In this document: piece after piece, positions 6,295-9,838 of the stretch
How positions within the stretch are numbered: position 1 is the first letter of the stretch
Layout of the letters: each line of letters starts with the position of its first letter
NCBI GenBank assembly: GCA_023419875.1
Contig: JAEZXM010000062.1
Location: 1 to 9,838 of the forward strand
Direction of reading: 5' to 3'
Origin: Pseudomonadota bacterium
GTDB taxonomy: Bacteria > Myxococcota > Myxococcia > Myxococcales > Anaeromyxobacteraceae
DNA: 9,838 nucleotides
Notes under the pieces: model-generated
Seen by the model: only the letters and a program-made list of their open reading frames with translations
What the model was told of the DNA's origin: nothing
Databases searched by the model: none
Position numbers and translations under genes: made by a program

Positions 6295-6310
6295 GCCCGA
6301 TCAACGGGCC
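6294..6310. terminator. Hairpin spanning the stop codons of the convergent prkA and small exported-protein genes
   Basis: GGCCCG (6294-6299) and CGGGCC (6305-6310) form a perfect 6-bp stem with loop ATCAA. The stem begins at the last base of the prkA TAG (6292-6294), and the loop contains the complementary-strand TGA of the convergent gene (6301-6303). The symmetry would allow it to act on both transcripts. There is no T tract, so intrinsic termination would be weak. Confidence 0.35.
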
Positions 6311-6654
6311 ACGCCGGCGGACGCACGCCGCACCTGGATCCAGTAGGCGACGTTCCGGCCGTTCCGGCCGGCGCGCACCTCGTCGCCGGCACGCAGGGCG
6401 GCCACCGTGGCGAGGCCCTCCGGCAGGTACACGAGCGTGTTCCGGTCCAGGCCGAGCGTCGCCGTCCCGTCGTCCACGTCGATCACCAGCGCATGGGTCT
6501 CGAGGTCGACCGAGCGGATGGTTCCGCTCACCACCACGAGGGGGGTCGTCTCGCTCTCCGCCTCGTCGGCCGCCCTCGCCAGGGCGGGGAGGGCGAGGAG
6601 CAGGGAGAGGAGCAGGGCGGCCAGAGCAACTCGGAGGACGCGCACGTCCCCCAT
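6301..6654 (-). CDS. Small exported protein, DUF5666-like beta domain
   Basis: A 117-residue protein with an N-terminal signal peptide: MGDVRVLR, a Leu/Ala core (9-24), and probable cleavage after an Ala-Arg-Ala segment near residue 28. The mature part is about 85 residues with the pattern VSGTIRSVDLETHALVIDV...GLDRNTLVYLPEG...LRAGDEVRAG...VAYWIQV. This resembles DUF5666-type small periplasmic beta-barrel/OB-like domains (G-x-I-x-x-V-D, then D-x-N/T, then L-x-x-G-D-x-V). No catalytic or metal-binding residues stand out and there is no cysteine in the mature part. The ATG at 6654 has no good Shine-Dalgarno sequence; the GTG three codons in (6645) is an alternative. It diverges from the dCMP deaminase gene 44 bp away. 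Function is unknown; the domain assignment is from pattern similarity only. Confidence 0.75.
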   Translation of the reverse strand: MGDVRVLRVALAALLLSLLLALPALARAADEAESETTPLVVVSGTIRSVDLETHALVIDVDDGTATLGLDRNTLVYLPEGLATVAALRAGDEVRAGRNGRNVAYWIQVRRASAGVAR

Positions 6655-6698
6655 GATGACGGGGCCGGCCGGCTGGCGCGTCGGTCGATTGGGGTAGC
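6655..6698. promoter_or_regulatory. Short divergent promoter region
   Basis: Forty-four bases separate the starts of the small exported protein and the deaminase, so both core promoters must overlap each other or the genes. TAGCAT (6695-6700) fits a -10 consensus (TAnnnT) for the plus strand and lies seven bases before the ATG at 6708, which would give a leaderless message. No matching -35 box is evident. Confidence 0.3.
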
Positions 6699-7187
6699 AT
6701 GTCCTCCATGAGCGATCGCGTGAGCTGGGACGAGTACTTCATGAACATCGCGCGGGTGGTGGCGACGCGCGCCACCTGCGACCGCAAGCACGTGGGTGCG
6801 GTTCTGGTCCGAGAAAAGACGATCCTGTCGACCGGCTACAACGGTTCCATCCGCGGCCTGCCTCACTGCAGCGAGGTCGGGCACATGATGGAGGACGGCC
6901 ACTGCGTCGCCACCGTGCACGCCGAGGCGAACGCCATCATCCAGGCGGCCAAGAACGGGGTGGCCATCGACGGCGCGACCATCTACACGACCGCCTCCCC
7001 ATGCTGGCCCTGCTTCAAGCTGGTGGCGAACTCCGGCTGCCGCCGGATCGTCTTCGGCGAGTTCTATCGGGATGCGCGGATCTTCGAGTACGCGCAGCGG
7101 CTCGGGATCGAGCTCGTCGAGCTTCACGTGCCGGCCCGGCCTGACGTGCAGCCGGGCGACACGGGGGCGCCGCAGAAGATCGCGTGA
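6699..7187 (+). CDS. dCMP deaminase family zinc enzyme (deoxycytidylate deaminase / ComEB type)
   Basis: This 162-residue protein has the cytidine/deoxycytidylate deaminase signature. Zinc ligand and proton shuttle are in HAEANAI (His75, catalytic Glu77), and the second half-site is SPCWPCFK (Cys102 and Cys105). The dCMP-deaminase features GYNGSIRGLPHC (46-57) and IVFGEFYRD (117-125) are also present, which separates it from tRNA adenosine or nucleoside cytidine deaminases. The expected reaction is dCMP + H2O to dUMP + NH3, supplying thymidylate synthesis in the cytoplasm. The length is normal for bacterial members. The start is ambiguous: ATG 6699 has GGGG four bases upstream, while ATG 6708 (MSDRVSWDEYF) has no Shine-Dalgarno sequence but a -10-like TAGCAT at leaderless distance. 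The neighbours are unrelated by function. Confidence 0.93.
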   Translation: MSSMSDRVSWDEYFMNIARVVATRATCDRKHVGAVLVREKTILSTGYNGSIRGLPHCSEVGHMMEDGHCVATVHAEANAIIQAAKNGVAIDGATIYTTASPCWPCFKLVANSGCRRIVFGEFYRDARIFEYAQRLGIELVELHVPARPDVQPGDTGAPQKIA

Positions 7188-7197
7188 AGCGGGAACC

Positions 7198-8586
7198 TCA
7201 CGGGCCAGCCACGGCGCCGGGCGCCTCCAGCTCCTCCGGCCCGAGCACCCGCAGGAGGTCCTCCCCCAGGAGCGTCGCGACCGCCGCGCGGCGCGAGAGA
7301 AACAGGGCCTCGCGCCGCCGGAGCTGCACGTACCGCTCGACCTGTTCCTGCGGCAGCGGGTCCGGCAGGGCCTGGATCTCGGCCCGGACCTGCGCAAGTG
7401 CGCGGTCCACGGCCACGACCCGGATGGCCGGGCGGCGCGCGGGCTCCTTCTTCCGGTCGATCTGGGGGGTGTCGTTCTCCGTCCACAGGGGCAGGAAGTC
7501 GGCGCCCACGACCTCGACCCGCACCACGCCGCGGCCGTAGTCCTGCCGGGCCAGCGTGACTCGCAGGAGCGCGCCGTCGCGCGTCGCCGCGACCGCGTCG
7601 GGTGTGACGCCCGGAACGAAGTGCCTTGACTGGTTGGAGACGAAATTGCCGAGCGAGTAGGCGATCACCGAGAGCCGCCCGTCGCTCCGGCGGTAGAGCT
7701 CCACGGGCTGGAGGACGTGGGGGTGGTGGCCCAGCACGACGAGCGCGCCGGCGTCGGCGAGCCGGTGCGCGAGCTCGACCTCCTTCGGTCGGGGCTGCTG
7801 CTCGTACTCGATCCCCCAGTGCACCGAGACCACGACGGCGTCGGCGGCCATCGCCGCCGCCCTGACGTCCTCGACCACGGCCTCGGCGCGGATCTCCGCG
7901 GCCTGGAGGCAGGGCAGGGCGCCCTTCCTGGCCGGGGGGCACTCGTTCCCGGGCTGATTCACACCGTAGGTGTAGCCGAGGAACGCGAGCCGGAGCCCTT
8001 CGCGCTCGACGAACACCGGCCCGGCCGCGCGCGGCGCCTGCCCTGCGCCGACGTAGGTCATCCCCGCGCGCTCGAGCGACCGGAGCGTCTCCTCGAAGCC
8101 CGGACGCCCCTGGTCGAAGGCGTGGTTGTTGGCCACGGAGACGAGGTCCACACCGGCCCGCTGGAGCGCCGCGACCACCTGCGGCGGTGCGTCGAAGACG
8201 AAGGCCCGGGAGCCCCTGGAGGTGGTGGGCGCGATGGGCGTCTCGAGGTTCGCGAAGGTGAGATCGGGCTGCGCGAGGAGGTCGGCGATGGGCGCGAACA
8301 GCCATGAGTAGCCCGCGTCGGGCGCGCCGGCCCCGTGGACCGCCGCGCTCTGCTTCACGGCACCGTGCATGAGCACGTCTCCGACTGCGCCGAGGGTGAC
8401 CCGGGCGGTGCTGCGGATCGGTTCCGGAGGGACCGGAGCGGGGACGACCCTTCCCCCCTCGAGCGGCGCCGGGCCCGGCGCGGCGGGAACCGGGGTAGCG
8501 TCTGGGCGCGCAGCGGTGGCGCATCCCGTGAAGATCCCCAGGGTTACGATGACGAGGGAGAGTGGGCGGATCGCGGGCGCTTTCAC
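7198..8586 (-). CDS. CapA/PgsA-family lipoprotein, metallophosphatase-like fold
   Basis: The product is 462 residues from GTG 8586. The N-terminus MKAPAIRPLSLVIVTLGIFTGC is a lipoprotein signal with the lipid-bearing Cys at residue 22, then a Pro/Ala-rich linker to about 58. The CapA domain follows: GAVGDVLMHG (66-75), FANLETPI (111-118), VSVANNHAFDQG (149-160), VSVHWGIEYE (253-262), VVLGHHPHVLQPVE (283-296) and IAYSLGNFVSNQ (308-319). These are the conserved Asp, Asn-Glu, Asn-His, His and His-x-His positions of the family, related to calcineurin-like phosphoesterases. CapA/PgsA of Bacillus helps make or anchor poly-gamma-glutamate, but no capB or capC ligase genes are nearby, so the substrate here is unknown. 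The C-terminal 90 residues (from about 372) are charged and predicted helical. It is convergent with the deaminase gene (ten bases between stops) and divergent from the kinase-like gene. Confidence 0.9.
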   Translation of the reverse strand: MKAPAIRPLSLVIVTLGIFTGCATAARPDATPVPAAPGPAPLEGGRVVPAPVPPEPIRSTARVTLGAVGDVLMHGAVKQSAAVHGAGAPDAGYSWLFAPIADLLAQPDLTFANLETPIAPTTSRGSRAFVFDAPPQVVAALQRAGVDLVSVANNHAFDQGRPGFEETLRSLERAGMTYVGAGQAPRAAGPVFVEREGLRLAFLGYTYGVNQPGNECPPARKGALPCLQAAEIRAEAVVEDVRAAAMAADAVVVSVHWGIEYEQQPRPKEVELAHRLADAGALVVLGHHPHVLQPVELYRRSDGRLSVIAYSLGNFVSNQSRHFVPGVTPDAVAATRDGALLRVTLARQDYGRGVVRVEVVGADFLPLWTENDTPQIDRKKEPARRPAIRVVAVDRALAQVRAEIQALPDPLPQEQVERYVQLRRREALFLSRRAAVATLLGEDLLRVLGPEELEAPGAVAGP

Positions 8587-8675
8587 GGCTTCCTCCACGT
8601 AATCACGCTATCCTCGCCGCAGCCTTGAAAAACGGCCAGCCCGGCAGCATTTCAGGCCCGACCGAGAGAGGCGCC
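8587..8675. promoter_or_regulatory. Divergent spacer between capA and the kinase-like gene
   Basis: Eighty-nine bases carry both promoters. TTGAAA at 8625-8630 is a five-of-six -35 match on the plus strand, but the hexamer about 17 bases downstream (CATTTC) is a poor -10. On the minus strand TAGCGT (8611-8606) is -10-like without a properly spaced -35. No dyad operator was found. Confidence 0.3.
8591..8596 (-). promoter_or_regulatory. Shine-Dalgarno GGAGGA that fixes the capA start
   Basis: On the minus strand GGAGGA precedes the GTG at 8586 by four bases. The upstream in-frame GTG (8598) overlaps this sequence, so it is unlikely to be the start. The shorter protein also has the more typical lipoprotein N-terminus with Lys at position 2. 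Confidence 0.75.
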
Positions 8676-9578
8676 ATGTTCCGCTACGCGACAGGAGCTG
8701 CCTTCGTCGATGGGGCAGGTGCGGTGCTCGCCGCCGACGCCGGCTTCCGCTCCGCCCTCGGGCTCCCGGACGAGGACATCACCGCCGGCCTCCGAGCGCT
8801 GGCGGAGAAGGACCCCGCGCTCCGCGGGTCGATCCGGGGCGACGGGCCCCAGGTGGTCCGCGTCGGCGGCCGCGATGGTGTCGTGATCCTGGAGCGCTAC
8901 CCGGCGGAGTCTGGCGTGCTGCTGGTGGCGCGGAGCGCGCGCATCCAGGAACGGATGGAGCACGGTCTCCGCTCCGCCGCTCTCTCGCGCCTCGTGGCCG
9001 GGATGGCGCACGACATCAAGAACCCACTCAACGCCATGGCGCTGCAGCTCGCGCTCCTCTCCGAGAAGCTCGGGCCCGGAGACACCAGCGGGCCGCACCT
9101 CGCCGCGCTGCGCGAGCAGATCGCGCGGGTGAACGAGGTGGTGCGCCGGTTCATGGACGTGACCGACCCGGCCGCGCTCCTGGGTTACACCGAGCTCGGG
9201 GCGCTGGTGGCGGACGCTGGGGCGCTCTTCGCCCACGAGGCTCGGCGACGTCGGATCCAGCTCGTGATCGAGCCGCCGCGGGGCGTGGTCAGGGTCGCGG
9301 GTGATCCGGTTCGGGTGGGGAGCCTGGTGCTCGTCCTGCTCGCCGGTGCGATGGCCGCGGCTCCGGACGGCGGCCGGGTGGAGGGGTCGGTGGACGTCGA
9401 GGACGGGCAGGCGGTCTTCCGGCTGGCACACGCGATGGGTGATGAGGCTGCCGAGACCGGATATGACAGGGAGGTGATGGAGGCGGCGGCGGAATCGCTG
9501 GGTGGCTCGCTCGCCGAGCGGCGCGAGGCGGGAGTGGTCCGGATGGTGCTCAGGATCCCGAGGAGCGAGCGGCCGTGA
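8676..9578 (+). CDS. Histidine-kinase-like protein with intact H-box and degenerate ATP-binding domain
   Basis: ATG 8676 follows a GAGAGAGG-type Shine-Dalgarno sequence by four bases, giving 300 residues; the longer in-frame extension upstream has no support. Residues about 5-86 look like a degenerate PAS domain (AAFVDGAGAVLAADAGFRSALGL...VLLVA). Residues about 97-162 form the dimerisation/phosphoacceptor domain with H-box AHDIKNPLNAM, phospho-acceptor His112. The C-terminal domain starts normally (AGDPVRVGSLVLVLLAGAM, 208-226), but both N-box asparagines are replaced (Val220 and Gly224). No DxGxG (G1) or GxGxG (G2) box exists, and only about 67 residues follow the N-box equivalent instead of over 100. 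The end (SLGGSLAERREAGVVRMVLRIPR) still matches the final strands of the fold. There is no signal peptide or membrane segment, so it is cytoplasmic. Autophosphorylation is doubtful. It could be a Spo0B/ChpT-like phosphotransferase, a phosphatase or a pseudokinase. It overlaps the response regulator gene by four bases. Confidence 0.88.
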   Translation: MFRYATGAAFVDGAGAVLAADAGFRSALGLPDEDITAGLRALAEKDPALRGSIRGDGPQVVRVGGRDGVVILERYPAESGVLLVARSARIQERMEHGLRSAALSRLVAGMAHDIKNPLNAMALQLALLSEKLGPGDTSGPHLAALREQIARVNEVVRRFMDVTDPAALLGYTELGALVADAGALFAHEARRRRIQLVIEPPRGVVRVAGDPVRVGSLVLVLLAGAMAAAPDGGRVEGSVDVEDGQAVFRLAHAMGDEAAETGYDREVMEAAAESLGGSLAERREAGVVRMVLRIPRSERP

Positions 9579-9838
9579 AATACCGGGTGCTCATCGTCGA
9601 CGACGAGGCGGACAGCCGCGAGGCGCTCGCCGAGCTCACCCAGCACTGGGGCTACGACGTCCAGACGGCGAGCGACGGGACCGAGGCCCTGCGACGCGCG
9701 ATCGAGTGGCACCCGGACGTCATCCTCACCGACCTGGTCATGCCCAACATGGACGGCCTGTGGCTGCTCCGCGCACTGCGGGCCGAGCTTCCCGAGTGCC
9801 CGGTGGTGCTGCTCACCGGCCGGGGGACGATCCAGACC
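9575..9838 (+). CDS. Response regulator, receiver domain (3' end outside window)
   Basis: The GTG at 9575 overlaps the preceding stop in GTGA, indicating translational coupling. The visible 88 residues are a receiver domain: acidic pocket Asp9-Asp10-Glu11 (LIVDDEAD), phospho-acceptor Asp53 in LTDLVMPNMDG, and switch residue Thr81 in VVLLTGRGTIQT. The Lys of the receiver and any output domain lie beyond the right edge. The LTGRGTIQT segment is typical of NtrC-type regulators (LTGxGTxxTAVEAMxxGA), which would make it a sigma-54 activator. That is only a guess, since the AAA+ domain is not in view. It is the likely phosphorylation partner of the upstream kinase-like protein. Confidence 0.93.
   Translation, partial: MKYRVLIVDDEADSREALAELTQHWGYDVQTASDGTEALRRAIEWHPDVILTDLVMPNMDGLWLLRALRAELPECPVVLLTGRGTIQT

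Noticed and set aside
6352..6369. Tandem GTTCCGGCC duplication
   Set aside because: It lies inside the small exported protein gene and encodes a simple GRNGRN repeat; two short copies are not evidence of a separate element.
7183..7202. Terminator hairpin between the deaminase and capA stops (CGTGA/TCACG)
   Set aside because: The stem is only five base pairs with a ten-base loop and no T tract, and both arms are largely the stop codons and their neighbours.
8562..8675. Longer N-terminal start for the kinase-like gene at 8562
   Set aside because: It would overlap the start of the divergent capA gene, has no ribosome binding site, and adds a segment without domain features. ATG 8676 has a Shine-Dalgarno sequence and begins directly at the PAS-like domain.

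Overview
The window is a very GC-rich bacterial chromosome segment with densely packed genes. The third codon positions are almost all G or C, which also produces long spurious antisense reading frames. The gene content suggests a member of the Myxococcota, possibly Anaeromyxobacter-like, or a related former deltaproteobacterium: a PrkA-type AAA+ protein, several chaperone/protease-class ATPases, a sigma-54-type promoter, and a two-component pair. This assignment is an inference; no rRNA or other taxonomic marker is present.

Layout. Bases 1-697 are the C-terminal half of ClpX, cut by the left edge. Bases 698-1011 are non-coding. They hold three copies of a short palindrome-bearing repeat, two dyads, and a good sigma-54-type promoter. 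The promoter precedes a secreted DUF6600-type protein (1012-2223) with a low-complexity, strongly basic tail. Converging on it is an Hsp70/DnaK paralogue (2270-3799, minus strand) that ends right after the beta-sandwich substrate domain and so has no helical lid. A 236-bp divergent spacer with a perfect 9-bp hairpin separates it from a PrkA-family AAA+ protein (4036-6294, plus). A small exported protein (6301-6654, minus) converges on prkA with stop codons only six bases apart, inside a small hairpin. It diverges from a dCMP deaminase-family enzyme (6699-7187, plus). A CapA-type lipoprotein (7198-8586, minus) converges on the deaminase. Divergent from capA is a two-gene signalling operon: a short histidine-kinase-like protein (8676-9578) overlapping by four bases a response regulator (9575 to the right edge).

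How the genes may relate. The centre of the window is rich in protein-quality-control ATPases (ClpX, a lidless Hsp70, PrkA), but they are separate transcription units and no common pathway is demonstrated. The most unusual gene is the kinase-like protein. It keeps a clean H-box (His112) but has lost both N-box asparagines, the G boxes and the ATP lid. This makes it look more like a Spo0B/ChpT-style phosphotransferase or a pseudokinase than a working kinase, and the overlapping response regulator is its likely partner. The lidless Hsp70 divergent from prkA, and the sigma-54 control of the DUF6600 gene, are the other two points most worth following.
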